The notes: a model not told the origin generated them from the letters alone. 64,000 nucleotides of DNA from Apiospora phragmitis (GCA_038363925.1 JAQQWL010000001.1:1674001-1738000); one strand, 5' to 3'; numbered from the stretch's first letter, positions 34,208 through 46,500 are shown. Numbers and translations are program-made.

Positions 34208-36677
34208 ATGGACGACTTTTCCGACGATGGCTTCGATGAGCTCAACCTGGACGAGCTCGAGAACAACGCAATCCAATTCACACAAGCCAAGCGAATCGAA
34301 CCCACCCAAGACCGACAAGCCGAGTATGAATTCGACAATGACGACGACCTCGACGCCGAAGTCGTGGTCATTGACGACGCGCCCCGCAACCAGCCGGTGG
34401 TGCCCGTGAACAAGTCGTTTGTTGGGTCAACAGCGTCCAGAATCATACCGCAGCAGACGGTCCAGCGGGATGCATGGGGTAGACCTGTGCCTGTCCCCGC
34501 GAGCCACCTTCGCAACCAATCCTACGCGAGGCCGAACCAGTCGTCCGTCAACCTGGGCTTCGGTCCTCGGAGGCTCCAGTCTACTCTCAATTGCGTGCTC
34601 CCAACGCGCTCCCGCGACCGGCCCCTACGATTGCCTCTCGGTACCAAGCCAGTCAAGCAACGCACCAGACTGGCCCGTCGGCCCAGGAGCTCGCCCTGCA
34701 AGCCCAGATTCGGGACCTGCAGCTGAAACTGCAGAGCAAAGATGGCGAGATCGGTATTGTGCGAACTCGATTGGAGAGGAGCCGCCAGGATCACGACCGA
34801 GAACTACAGAATCTCAAGAAACAGACAGCCGAGCAAATTGCCAAGCAGGAGCGAGCCGTAGAAGCTGCAAAGGCCGCCGAAAAGAATGCTACTACAGAGC
34901 TCGAATTCACGAAGAGAGACCTGAGGGAGGAGGTTGGCCGAGCGAAGAGGAAGGATAAAGATGGCGGAACGCCCAAGAAAAACAATGCTGCCAAGACATG
35001 GGGTGTCGCGGATGGCTTTGACGATGTCGACATAGCAGGCAGCCCAAGCAAGGGTACTAGAGGCAGAAAGCCAGGGGCTGTGGCCAGTGTGGTGGCCGAG
35101 CCTCCGGCCCGATTGACCAGGACTCCAACCAAAGGAAAGAGGAAACGTCCTCCTCCAGCTGACAGCCCGGCGATGGCCCTGGAGACAACCGAGGATGTTG
35201 TCATGGTTGATCATGGTGATGATGATTTGGCCGGCTCTGTTGCCAACCTTAGCGAGCCCCCCCAATGCCAACAAATAGCCACTCATTCGATGTAAGTAAA
35301 ACATGCACGAGCAGCTACTGCATTGCATCACTCACGGTGGAATTATACTGATCAGGATATGTAGCTACTCAAGGTTGTGCTTAACCACAGTTGCGCTTAT
35401 GGTCGCCCCTTGACATTCGACGTCCTCGCGGGCTACAGTCTCCCATCCAACCCATCAGAGAGCTTGGCATCTATTATTCTACAAAAACTCACCACCATGG
35501 GCGACCCTAACGATCCCATGCGTCTCCCTATTGAACTGTGTCAGTTACTCATTGATTTGTGGTCACGGAGTTTCCACGAGGGTATTGTAAGCATGCTGCA
35601 TACATTCTACTTTGATTCATAGCTTACCCCTATTAGTATGATCCGATTGTTGAGCTCGTGTCTCTACTGTCTTTTACGGTCCAGCTCAGCCCCGGGGGCA
35701 TCGCGCCTTATATTGCCGAGCCGCTCATCAATGTCACTGTAGAGTGCGTAGCGGAGGTTGGCATACCGCGCCTTAACCACGCTGGGCCTGGTGACCCAAG
35801 CGAAGACACTTTTGTAAGGCTCAGGGCGACAATTCCAACGACTGACATCCTTTCGTTATTGTATGTCACTGCTTTGGGATGTGAGACCTCCGCGTCGGCA
35901 GGAGCAGGAGAAGATGGCGCCTCCGAGCCAATTGTCGAATTCTGGGCATGCATGCTGGTTGAGTTTGTGCTCACAATGCTGAGCAACAAACAGGCGTTGA
36001 ATGATGCGCTAATCATGATGCGATTACTGAGCACTTCGGCTTTTGAGGGATCCATCGGGCCTACGATGCATGCTATACGATCTGCCGAAGATATAGCAGG
36101 CGTAATCATTGATCGCGTTTCTTTCTATCTCATGAATGCTCAGGCACCGGGCGTAGACAACCACAAGCTATGGACTGTACGACACACTGCTTTGCAGACT
36201 CTGGCTTCCTTTGCAACTTCTCCTTTCGGCATGCGCGAGCTGGCGAAACACAAACTTGCCATCCCACGTCTTGTCATTTTTCTGAGTTGGTCCATCGACG
36301 AGCTTTACGATGGGGAAAAGACATATAACGCTTACAGGCTGCCCCCTCTTTCGCCACCCCCGACCGACGGTGACGACGTACTTGCAAACCTGATTCGGGC
36401 TCCAGAACATTCTGGTGAAGTTCAGACGCTGATTGCTCAGACCATGCTCTTGCTGCATACAATTGTCACGGACAAGCGCAATAAGAGCATCCTCGACGTG
36501 TCGGCCAAAGTTGCTGGCTTTACAGGAGGCACGCAGAAATATCTTCTTAGCCTTGCTCGGCTCAATTTCGCCGAGGAAGGAGTCTGCGAGGAAACGGCTG
36601 ATCTGGCGCGGGAGCTGCTCGAGATGATCGTGACAGAAGAGCAGGGTGCCGAGCTCGGGGAGTTCTTTGGCGGCTGA
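34208..36677 (+). CDS. DNA damage checkpoint protein Rad26/ATRIP homologue (uvsD-like)
   Basis: Exons 34208-35291, 35365-35586 and 35637-36677; introns 35292-35364 and 35587-35636. The N-terminus is acidic (MDDFSDDGFDELNLDELENN), as in Rad26/ATRIP proteins where it binds RPA. A coiled coil follows (LQAQIRDLQLKLQSKDGEIG to about 35000), then a basic Lys/Arg stretch (KGKRKRPPP) that could be a nuclear signal. The large helical C-terminal domain covers SHSFDLLKVVLNH to GELGEFFGG-type sequence. The protein partners the Mec1/ATR kinase (UvsB in Aspergillus) at stalled forks and damaged DNA. Two frame breaks: near 34565-34570 (one base short; restores APVYSQLRAP) and in a run of seven C at 35257-35263 (eight restores NSHSFD before the intron). 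The ORF otherwise runs to a TGA. Confidence 0.8.
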
Positions 36678-37323
36678 TTTTCAAAAATTTCAAGGGAGTC
36701 TGTTGAGATATTGACATTTTTTCATAGAACGGCGGTTTGTGCTTTATGTGTTGGATGATACCACGGAGTTATGATGGAGGGAACGGAATGGCATTGCACT
36801 GGCATCTGCATAAAGCTGAAGTTGAGGGGTATCGCATCAGATGACTGCAAGTCAAGTCTAAAAGGTGATGAGCAAGACTACGGGGTTCGAGGTATCATAT
36901 GGACGTGGTGTCAGCTTGCTTGTACGTGTACAATCTCAGCTGCCCGCATTCGAATTTAGCGTTTCGGAAGCCGCGGAATATCATATCAAACAAATCTTTA
37001 TTGGCAATCTCTTGCAATGACAGTCAAAGAAAAGATATAATGGTCGATGACTTACTGGATTCGCCTCATCGCGCGCCCCTTAATCAACAAGACACTGAAT
37101 GCCCTTTGTCCGTCCAGGTGTATTGGGTAGTGCATCAGGTGCAGTAAAGTAGACCGGCATGAGCGGGAACATGTGAAATTCCCACTAATAAGCAAACTTG
37201 GCCAGTCGGGGTTGATGACGCACCCTGGGCCGCACTTCGGCTGACTAACCCAATGCCGAAAGCGTTTTTTCAACGCCAAGACAGCCTAAGCTACAGGCAT
37301 TGACGTCTGCGTAGTACGTCAGG

Positions 37324-37357
<34 letters not shown>

Positions 37358-37967
37358 TTGGAAAGGCTGGATGTGATAGTGACAGGACGAGACGGGCAGA
37401 AAAAGCAGGATGATGTAGTAGTCTGCCTCTAGAGTACACACACAACTTTCCCCTTTCTTTCTTTGCCCATTGACACACCGGAACAATTGTCTTGGAGTCT
37501 TCTTCACCTACCAGCATTGTCAACATTTCCTACACACCCCGTCGCATATCATTTGGAAACGTGGTAATCGTTACATCCATCCGATTCAGCAACGCTTACT
37601 TTACTGGGTACCTTCTTACTGCCTGAAATTCCGCCCCAGAAGCCAGAACGGGCAAAACAAAGATTAAGAAGCTGGATCCACCTGAATACCCCAAATTTCG
37701 CCTGTTCGAAACGGGACCACGGGCTTGCTTGAGGCCAGCATTGCATTGCGCATCTTTGCCAACAAATTCCCATTCCGACAGTCAATCTGCCTTGCCTTCT
37801 GCTTGTCTCGCTCCTCTCGCTCGAGACCTCCAGCAGTGAAAGCAGTCGCCGACACCAACGCAACAAGCAGTGCGCTTCAGAATCGACAAGCTCGGTTCTA
37901 TCCCCGCCATCTACTCTACCACTACTACCACGAGGCGCGACAGCTTCCCCACACCCAAAAAATCGCC
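36678..37967. other. Intergenic and long 5' leader of CDS1
   Basis: No independent gene seen. Contains the tetranucleotide repeat listed separately. The frame of CDS1 is open back to an ATG at 37725, but the sequence before 37968 is compositionally UTR-like. Confidence 0.5.
37324..37357. repeat. GCCA tetranucleotide microsatellite
   Basis: 34 bp of perfect GCCA repeat (eight and a half units), about 610 bp before the CDS1 start. Length likely polymorphic. Confidence 0.9.
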
Positions 37968-39436
37968 ATGTCGAAACCGCGTCGAGGGGTCAAGTTCCCC
38001 CATCGCAATGGCAACGCGGAAGGCCGCCGCGCCAGCTTCGGCGAGGGCAGCGAAGACGGCTCGGGCTCGCCCATTAGGAAGCGGATGACGGCCTCCCAGT
38101 CGCAGCTCGGCGAGATCGACGAGACCGAGGCCGGCGCCCAACAACAAGACCAGTCCCAGCAGGCGCTCGCGCCTTCGGACTACGAGAAGAAGAAGGCCAA
38201 CTTCTTGGTCCGAACATTCTGGACCTTTGTCATGATCGGCGGCTTCTTCGGCGCCCTCTTCATGGGCCACATCTACATCATCGCGTGCATTACGGCGGTC
38301 CAGATCGTCTCGTTCAAGGAGGTCATCGCCATTGCGTCGATGCCGTCGCGGGCACGCAACATTATGGCCACCAAGACACTCAACTGGTACTGGCTGGCGA
38401 CCACCATGTACTTCCTCTACGAGAGAGCGTCATCTACTACTTCAAGCACATCGTCCTGGTCGACCGAGTTCTACTCCCGCTTGCGACGCACCACCGCTTC
38501 ATTAGCTTTGTTCTCTACGTCATTGGCTTCGTCTTCTTCGTCGCGAGCCTCAAGGCCGGCCACCTCAAGTTCCAGTTCACCAACTTCGCCTGGACACATA
38601 TGGCCCTTTACCTCATTGTTGTCCAGGCCCACTTCGTCATGAACAACGTCTTCGAGGGCATGATCTGGTTCTTCCTCCCAGCGTCGCTCGTCATCACCAA
38701 TGACATTTTCGCCTACATCTGCGGTATCACCTTTGGCCGCACACAGCTGATCAAACTGTCGCCAAGAAGACTGTCGAAGGTTTCGTCGGCGCTTGGATCA
38801 TGACAGTCATTTTCGCCTTTGGTTTGACCAACCTGCTCATGCGCTCCAAGTACTTCATCTGCCCTGTGACAGATCTTGGGGCCAACATTTTCACTGGCTT
38901 GGGATGTGAACCAAACCCCGTCTTCAAGCCGTACACCTTTAAGCCTTCCACGGACTTCTTCTTCCTCCCGGACGGCTACCAACGATTTTTCACGTTCACC
39001 ATGGAGCCCATGCAGATCCACGCCATCATCATCGCGTCGTTCGCTTCCCTCATCGCGCCCTTCGGAGGCTTCTTTGCGTCTGGGCTCAAGCGAACCTTTA
39101 AGATCAAGGATTTCGGCCACTCCATTCCTGGACACGGTGGCATGACAGATCGTATGGACTGCCAATTCATCATGGGATTCTTCGCATACATCTACTATCA
39201 TACTTTCATTGCTCTGAACAATATCAACTATGGTCAAGTGATGGAGCTTGCCATAACAGGCCTGTCGCCCGCCGAACAGGTAGAGCTTATGCGTGGCATG
39301 GCACATTACCTTGAAAATCAAGGTACATGGAGCCACCAGGTACGTCCAGCAATCTTTCCCGCCCAACTAATGACCCTTACTAATTGCATACCAGGTAATG
39401 ACTTGCCTCGATGCCGCTCTGCCTGCTAAGAGGTGA
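37968..39436 (+). CDS. CDS1: Phosphatidate cytidylyltransferase (CDP-diacylglycerol synthase)
   Basis: Start ATG 37968 (context ATCGCCATGTCG); intron 39340-39394; stop 39434-39436 after CLDAALPAKR. An N-terminal basic/acidic tail leads into multiple transmembrane helices: FVMIGGFFGALFMGHIYIIA, FVLYVIGFVFFVASL, MALYLIVVQAHFVMN, LVITNDIFAYICG and others. Near the C-terminus the family signature is complete: SGLKRTFKIKDFGHSIPGHG followed by GMTDRMD. The enzyme makes CDP-diacylglycerol from phosphatidate and CTP in the ER membrane, feeding phosphatidylinositol, phosphatidylserine and cardiolipin synthesis. The frame is lost twice: after TMYFLY (38421, one G short; TACGGAGAG restores YGESVIYYF) and at CC 38762-38763 (three C restore SPKKTVEGFVGAW). 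As this gene is expected to be essential, assembly error is the likely cause. Confidence 0.9.
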
Positions 39437-41391
39437 ACATGAGTTATGGCATTCTGCAGGACAACATGTCAGTGTATGAAGTGAGATGGGAAGAAGGATT
39501 ACTGAAGGTTTCACGACTGATGACTAAATCACCAAACTCGGCTTCTGGATTGGATTTCATACCAGCTTAATACCTTTGCCGAAGGCCCCTATTATCCATG
39601 AGACATTGAGATCTCTCGCAGTCTTCCCTCTGAACTCCACGGCGGAGCAGGTTATTCAGTTTATTGTGGCAGCTCATGGTCCAATAGCTTTTATGTGTAA
39701 TGGGGCAGACAGGCTTCTTAAAAGGGGTCTAGCCTAGACGACGGTCCAGGCCCCCGTTTTGTATCATACCCCCCCCAGCGTCATGCTTCAACGCAATTCA
39801 GCTCCGACTGCGGCAGCCGTCTTAGACGCCCGCACGCATTGCTTAAATCAACTGCCGCGCCGCTAGTCTTCGACTGGTGGCCATATACGATTGGCGGTGG
39901 CCGTTGTGGGGTCTATCGAGATTGTGAGATCGCGCAATCAATATACAACGTTCACCAATTATGTTCGTCAATTGCCTTCGGGTCAATCATTGCGCAAGGC
40001 TATGATCTCCTGGCATTGATTCTAATATCCCTCTTAAATATTTTGCCACCCACTGCACAAGCATCTCTTAGCTGGTTCTGGGAGCTAAAAGCGGTCAGGT
40101 AGTCATCTCCTTTTCTCCGATCTTCTCCATCAGCTTTCCTGGATAGCAATGCATCCGAGGGCTAGCGACTCGCGTAGCCGAAGAGCACCGTTCCAGGCTC
40201 GTCCACATAGCTGAGGGTATTCCAAGAACGCGCATCCATTGTCTCTTAAACTCACCCAAACTTGGGAGAGGATGTACCTGCTCGAGACACCGAATGAAAA
40301 TAGGACGAACATGCGAGCGGATTGCTGGCGCTGAACGATCCTGAGAGTGTCATACATATGAAAGGGTCGTTCTTCGTTATTGCCTTGAGAGACAGTGCTG
40401 CTGATCTACCGTGCCTGTGTCTTCCTCATACAGGTAGATACGAACCGATTCTCTTGACTGCCTTGGAACACGATACCATGCGTGTAAGCCTTGTGACATC
40501 ACACCATAAATTTCAAGGTACTGGATGTGTTATGCGAAGCACAACAGGTCTGTTGAATCTGGATATTGTCCATAATGGGATTAGTATCGTGGGCCTGGAA
40601 CGTTCTTTTACTGTCTCCTATAATACCGAGGGAAGGTTGGCGTGCGAGTGTCATCAGATCAACTGATTCGTGTGTCTGCTCGCCCCCTCCTTAGGGGGGG
40701 TACTTGAACAAGAAACTGTTTAATCGGATGACGGGCGGGATGATGCTCCCCATGATTCATGTGACTGACCAAAAGCACACCGCCCTGCCCCTGGCTAATG
40801 CACAGCACAGGACGTACAGACAGTGACCATGGCTGGCACCAATACCATTCCAGGGACGACAGAAGACTCGTCTTCGTAGAACGCGGCAATCTCTGCACTG
40901 AAACATTCAGGGGCATACGGGCCGTGGTGATGGAGGAAATATGTTGGTATGTCTATCCATAGAACTAAGTCCAGGGCTTATAGGAGAGATCCTCTCGTAA
41001 GTAAATATCCGAGCCGATCCTCACACATGGTCTATTTTTGTTTGGCTTTTCTATGTTTGTAATCGAGAGTTGCATGCCTGCCCAACTCCTGCTTTATAAG
41101 ATAAAGGGGGAAAAGAAAATGAATAGCAAAAGCGCTCAACACAATTGTAGGCACTCAGGCCATTCCGGTCCCGTGACTTCGTAACAGTGCTTCAGGTCTG
41201 ATATATATGCTGTTAGTATATCTTATAACCTTTGTTGTAAGAGAGGGTTTTGTTGTTGTATAGGAAATTAGCGCACCATAATATAATTATATTATTTTTG
41301 TTGGACCCATTGCGGCGAGGGCCGCCCTGATGAGTGAAGGATAATTATATAATTATACTCTGGCCCCACGTCGCCCATAGCATCGCCCATT
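39437..41391. other. Long intergenic region
   Basis: Nearly 2 kb without a supportable gene. An imperfect AT palindrome (ATAATATAATTATATTAT at about 41278 with a second ATAATTATATAATTAT at about 41341) flanks the end of the next gene and may act as a terminator or be a small-repeat scar. Confidence 0.45.
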
Positions 41392-41631
41392 TTACAGGCT
41401 GCTGCAGGTGCACCCTTGCCACGGCTTCTTCGTGCTGGGGAACGGGGTGCACCACTTCTGTGAGGTCTTGGTGCAGTCCTTCCCCTGGGCGCCGCAGTTC
41501 GTGTCGTCGCATGGGCCGTTGTATCCTTCCTGCCGGACATCAAGGACGGCCTGGCCGGCTTGCGGTGCCCCGAGGACGAAGGTTGGCATGGCTGCCAGGA
41601 GAATGAACGAGAGGGCAGAGCTGATATGCAT
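41392..41631 (-). CDS. Small six-cysteine secreted protein (effector-like)
   Basis: 79 aa, no intron. The signal peptide is MHISSALSFILLAAMPTFVLG; a short pro-like segment (APQAGQAVLDVRQEG) is followed by a mature domain with six Cys in 37 residues, spaced C-x4-C-x6-C-x7-C-x12-C-x-C and ending at the C-terminus. The size, signal and even Cys number fit small secreted cysteine-rich proteins (effectors or antimicrobial-type peptides), but I recognise no named family. A TATATATA run lies about 10 bp before the ATG on the minus strand. A longer overlapping frame on the same strand (41292-42377) has no signal or motif and I reject it. Confidence 0.6.
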   Translation of the reverse strand: MHISSALSFILLAAMPTFVLGAPQAGQAVLDVRQEGYNGPCDDTNCGAQGKDCTKTSQKWCTPFPSTKKPWQGCTCSSL

Positions 41632-44044
41632 TGTTGCTGGTATATATAGTGAGGGGGACGTAGTATGTTTATGGGATGTGGATGTGCGATGGTTGATGGA
41701 TCGAAACAAGGAACCACAAGATGGGGATTTCGTTGCTTTAAGCTTGAATGTTTGAAGCTTCGGTGGCGCCGGGAGGTTGGTGTCAATTGTGGTATGTAAT
41801 TGTAATTGTGGTTCAGTGAAGTATCATGACTGACTCGGGAGGTTTTAGAGAAGACGGGAAGCAGCCGAACTCCATTCTTTATACTCACACGAGCTGTGGG
41901 GGAGGCAGGGAAGATGCTTGTGCTTTTTCTGTGATACCGCATATTACCCCTTCTCGTCACCGCCTCCGTCTTGATTGCCGCCAAGTCTGCACCAGCCCGG
42001 GCCTTCTTTTTCAGCAAGACAATACTTGGCAGCTTGAATGGAAAGGGAGACGTCACACAGATAGTTGACAGTGACAAGTGAGGCGGAAATGTTGTCGGTC
42101 GGCCCCGGGGGGGAGGGGGGCGCAATCCCATCATCTGCAGCAAAGCCAATGTTGGCCAAGTCACCACAGAGATAAATAGTACAGTAATTAGCGCAATCGG
42201 GGCCTTGGCTAGCGATCCTCCCAAGACGGAAGGCCGTCCGCAGTTCGCTTGGTGTTGCTGGTTATCCCAAGCCAAGTAGACCCGGGCTTGGGAGGGCTTG
42301 GTATGGTCTTGGTAGTTGCTTGGCGAAACGCCGCCCAGTTTCGAAACAAGCCAGAACTGCCGCCGCGCCAAGGCCAAGGCCGGAGTTTCGTCCAGTCATA
42401 TTCACACTTGGCCGACATGGATTAAGAGGGTCTGCTTCAGGATTAGGTAAGGTAAGGGTATCGATGCTAAGTATAGATATACGAAGAGTCTCAAAGTGAA
42501 GCCAACTCCACCTATTTGTTTGCAGACTGACAGGCTGCGGTTCCAGCACTGGGGCGCTGAAGCATCCAGATCCACAGCTATATTTAATCTACTCACGGGT
42601 TCGTTGAGGATGCTCTATGGCAGGTAACGGAGATAGCTACGCTGGTATTTTTGGACGGCCGACGGCCCTTGCCCACCAGGATATGCATTTGGGTTGGGGG
42701 GGAGGGGGTTGCATATTGGTATAGCGTGTTAAAGGGAGGTTTCGAAATACAACGGTGCTGGCAAAGAAAGATGAAGCAGTCAATATTAATACGGCATGGC
42801 CAAGCGAAAGCTAAGCTGAAAGCTGGCCATACAAGGGAAGGGCCACGACTTGTGGAAGCTACAGTCTTTGAAGTTTAGTTTTCAAGCAATTACGACAATA
42901 CGATTTACAAATCACATATTAAGTGAACAGAGAAAGTATTGCTCTATGGCCCGAGTTTGGCAATCGTAGGACCCCGTTTCGTATGACACAACTGCGAGGC
43001 AGCGAGGCGGTAGCTGGCTACTCTTGTGCCCTCTGCTTGCTTCTCCTTTCAACGTTAGACCAGATAATGTGTTTCCAGTTTCCATTTTTGACTATGTATG
43101 TAGCACTGGTACTGCTGGATGTGCATGCAGTGCATTCCAGCGATACATACAAAAGGAGACGGAACCTGCTTAAGACCTAATTTTACAAAATTGCATATGA
43201 AAACAGAGAAGGCGCTGCTCTGGGGCACCAAATCTGGTAAGTACGATACCCCATTTTCTGCCGGCAGGAGGCTGTTATAAGCTTGAAGCGGAAAGAGCAA
43301 GCCTGGAGGCCAAGCAACATCTGATGCAGAAGAAAGGAAGTTATCAAGGACACTAGAGCCAGACAGTCCTTCAGATTCTACCTAGGCAGTCGATGTGTGC
43401 CGAAACCTCACATTCCATATGTACCTTTATACAGTCGACACGAGCACATGTGGCTCGATGCTCTAGATGTTTCCCCAGTTGTTTGTCCCAAGGCATCTTC
43501 CGAGTACCTGTCATTTCCTCGTTCCCGATTGTCTCCATGATGGCCATGTATCAATGTTCTATTTGATGCTATTAAAATACCGTCTTTAGCACTTTCGAGA
43601 TCGTTTCCTCTTTCTTTCGCCAAAGAAGGTCGGTTTGTCAGTTCTTCGGTGCACATACCCAATCATCGCACCCAAGCAGCAGCAGAGGCCAGATCTATGA
43701 GAATATCCCCATTGTCGGTTGGCCTCATTCAATGGCATCTCCTCGTCAAATGCTCACATGCAACCTTCCTCGCCACCTTCGGCCCCTCAACATTGTCCCT
43801 GTCGAAACTGCACCAGGCTACCAACAACACCAAGGGCACGAAGATCATAAGCAAACACAAAACTAGGTGAAGACTCTTGTGCTAGTGATTGGAGATAGGG
43901 TTGTCAATGCCAAGTGTGAGAGAGTCATGGCCGGTATGACTAACAAGGAGAACAGCTCCCGAATCTGGTCAGAAGCAACATTGCCATTTGTATTCCAGCC
44001 ACAAATCACCACCGGCACCACCACCAACGACTTGTTCGGTGGCG
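41632..44044. other. Long low-information region with worn repeats
   Basis: No supported gene. G-rich tracts occur at about 42106-42121 and 42696-42714. Two similar stretches, at about 42890-43020 and 43165-43275, share phased matches (TTTACAAA, ACAGAGAA, TGCTCT, CCCCRTTT) and look like an old direct duplication. Coding-like fragments at about 43650-44040 change frame repeatedly and may be the 5' part of the decayed pair that follows. Confidence 0.35.
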
Positions 44045-44501
44045 TCACTCTTTTCTCCTGAGCGTCATCGGCATGGTGGTGGCCGTGTTTCTCTTGGGTT
44101 ACGGTATTAGGATCGGACGTGCCGCCATACCGACAACTGCATCCACTGCAAGGCGGCCAGGCCCGACCCCCTCGGCGCCGAGGTGACCCGCGTCACCTGG
44201 GCGAGGGCTTGGCCGCTCAGGCCACCAAAGAGACGGCCGCCACCCCAAAGACTTCTTGAGCGCCTTCCTGGTCGTTTATGCCCTAGGCTTCATCAACGTT
44301 TCGTTAACGATTGGGTACATCCGTGATTTCTGGGCGTACCGGCGGCCATGCCGCCACGGCGACAGCTGCGTCCACTGCCCGACCTACAAGCCAGAGAAGG
44401 CCACCGACAAGGCCACCACTCGGGCCTAGGCCCTCGGCTTGGCCGGCGAGGAGACCAAGCAGGGCGCCGCCAACGCCAGCGCCGCTGCCACCACCCCCTA
44501 A
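44045..44501 (+). pseudogene. Tandem pair of decayed small membrane proteins with CRHxDxCxHC motif
   Basis: Two adjacent copies of the same small-protein plan. Copy A (about 44045-44259): hydrophobic LLSVIGMVVAVFLLGYG, then RTCRHTDNCIHCKAARPD, then GEGLAAQATKETAAT and a TGA. Copy B (about 44254-44501): FLSAFLVVYALGFINVSL, then RRPCRHGDSCVHCPTYKPEK, then LGLAGEETKQGAANASAAA and a TAA. Both join one membrane helix to C-R-H-x-D-x-C-x-H-C, which could bind a metal, and to an Ala/Lys-rich tail. Copy A changes frame at least twice; copy B has a TAG at 44427-44429 where CAG would be expected. I know no family with this motif. Neither copy is intact. Confidence 0.45.
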
Positions 44502-45204
44502 GTTCGTTTTTGTCTTCCATTCTTTTCTTCTTATCTTGTTTTCTAGTTCTTTAGATTTTTTCTTCCGGTACTTAAAGAGACTCCGTGCCCCTAAGGGGCC
44601 ATTTTTCCTCCAGGGGACCTATCTTTTTCTCCTAAACTTGAACCTTTTCTTCCCCAACCTCACATACTAACCACTAACAAGCAGCAGAAGCAGCCGTAAT
44701 GACTTTGCTCCTTCTACACTTAATGGCCGCTTGTCTCCATCACTACCGTCTATGGACAGCGAGGCTTTAGCATCTTGCCCCTCCACACTCTCCTGATAAA
44801 CCTATCACTTTTCGGTCTTCGTTCGCTGACGCCCATTAAAGATATCACGGACGGCCTCGTTGTACAAAAACCCTGAGGGCATGCGTCCTTGTTGTATGTC
44901 ATGCCCACTAGCAACAATGGTAGTCGGCACCGCCGCCGCTGCCACCATTAGGACCACGACTGTTCCATAGACCTCTCCTACGAGACTGTCGCGGGTAGCG
45001 GTTTGACAGGCTGGGTTCTGCCATAGGGATCGGATGGCTCTTGGTACACTTGATGGGTTCGAGGTGGATATAGACCAGTTTTGCTGAGAATAGGCACCTT
45101 ACAAATGCGCTCATAAAAGGCTTGGTTTTGAATTTGAAGCACGATTGGGACAGATCAATCGTGTACGAGAGATATAGGATAAGCGGCACCCTGATGTCCA
45201 TACT
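44502..45204. other. Transition into the AT-rich block
   Basis: No gene seen. Composition is still ordinary up to about 45200 and then turns AT-rich within about 100 bp. Confidence 0.5.
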
Positions 45205-45510
45205 AGATTAGAAGCCTAAATCTATAATTTAAGTCTCTGGTCTACGGTCTACCCGAACGTTTATTATTATATATCTCGTTAAGATCTCGAGATTTATTAC
45301 GTAACTTTTTTATATTATTTAAGTATTATTTTAAAGTATTTATATTAAATATGAATTATTATTATAATATTAATTTTAATAATTAATTAATAATATAATA
45401 AGTTTATTATTATAAATTAAATTAATATTATATATAAAGTTAAATTACGTTTAATATTTTATAAACTTTTTAAATTATTATAATCTCGCTTTAAAGATAA
45501 ATATTCTTGA

Positions 45511-46128
45511 AGTTTTAAAAAAAACTTAATAAAACGTATTTTAGTTTATATTAATAATATAAGAGAGTATTTTAATATATAATAAAAAACGCTTTATTAA
45601 TATAATAAGTAATAAAAGTAATTAAATAAACGTATTTATATAATAAAGTTATTAAATTTATTTAATTTATTAATAAATTAATTTAATACTTAAATTATTA
45701 AAATAAAAAGTGTTTATATAAAATATATAAGAAACGTTTATTATTATATATTTAATCTCTTCTTTATTAATTACTTTATTACTTAGTTTTAATCAGCCGT
45801 GATTAATATTACTTAACTAAGCAACGCTAAGCTGCTCGGTGCTAGTCCGCTAAGCTGCTTCTTATCTTATCGTCACGTGATTCCTTCGTTAGTCATCCCG
45901 CCTTATCTGTTCATCTAGTGTTGTCTATCCTGTACTATCCATCCTCGGGTGTGGTCCGTCCTCGTGGTGTTAGTGGTGGTGCGATATAATGGGGCTTGTC
46001 GTTGTAGGCGGGTTCGTAGGTACTGCCCTGCAGGGCAGCTCCTTATGCTGGGTTTCGTACGCGCTTCGGGTTATCGTAAGGCCATGCCGAAGGTGGGTCT
46101 AGCCGCATGATTAAGCTAGGTCGTAATA
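45511..46128 (-). repeat. LTR-like segment, left copy
   Basis: The AT-rich part (45511-45775) aligns with 51551-51840; shared words include TTTAATAAAACGTATT-type sequence and TTTATATAAAATATATAAG. The end (about 46050-46128) also matches the end of the right copy: CGGGTTATCGT, GGGTC.., GCCGCA, and TAGGTCGTAATA against TAGGTTGTAACA. On the minus strand it would begin TATTACGACCTAGC, a C/G-depleted form of TGTTACRACCTAGC, a usual LTR start. The middle (45790-46050) has normal GC and does not align well with the right copy. The other edge is not defined. Confidence 0.5.
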
Positions 46129-46500
46129 TATTAGCCATATTATTAAATCGAATTATAATATTATTTATTTTTTTTTAATTAAATTAAAAGTTTTTAAACT
46201 TATAACTTTTTAATTTAAGCTATTTTTAAAACTTTATTAAAATATTATATAATTATTTTTATTAAAATATTAAATAATTATGTTTATTATATTTATTATA
46301 AGTTATTTCTATAAACTATTTTTAAATAACTTTTTTTTTATTATAGTGAATATATTCTAAGTTATTAATTAAGTTATAATATAAATTTATTTATAAAAAT
46401 ATTATTTAATATTACGACTTATTATTTTAAGTAAAAACTTAAAATCGAAAAAATAAAAAAAACGTCGTTAAAAAATAAACTTAAAAGATTAATAATTATA

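Noticed and set aside
37725..37967. N-terminal extension of CDS1 in the same frame
   Set aside because: Composition is leader-like and the ATG at 37968 has good context and starts the expected basic N-tail; an upstream start cannot be excluded but is not supported.
41292..42377. 361-codon minus-strand open frame
   Set aside because: No signal peptide, domain or splice context, low-complexity Ser/Arg/Pro content. It overlaps the better-supported six-Cys secreted protein in another frame, so I treat it as a chance frame.
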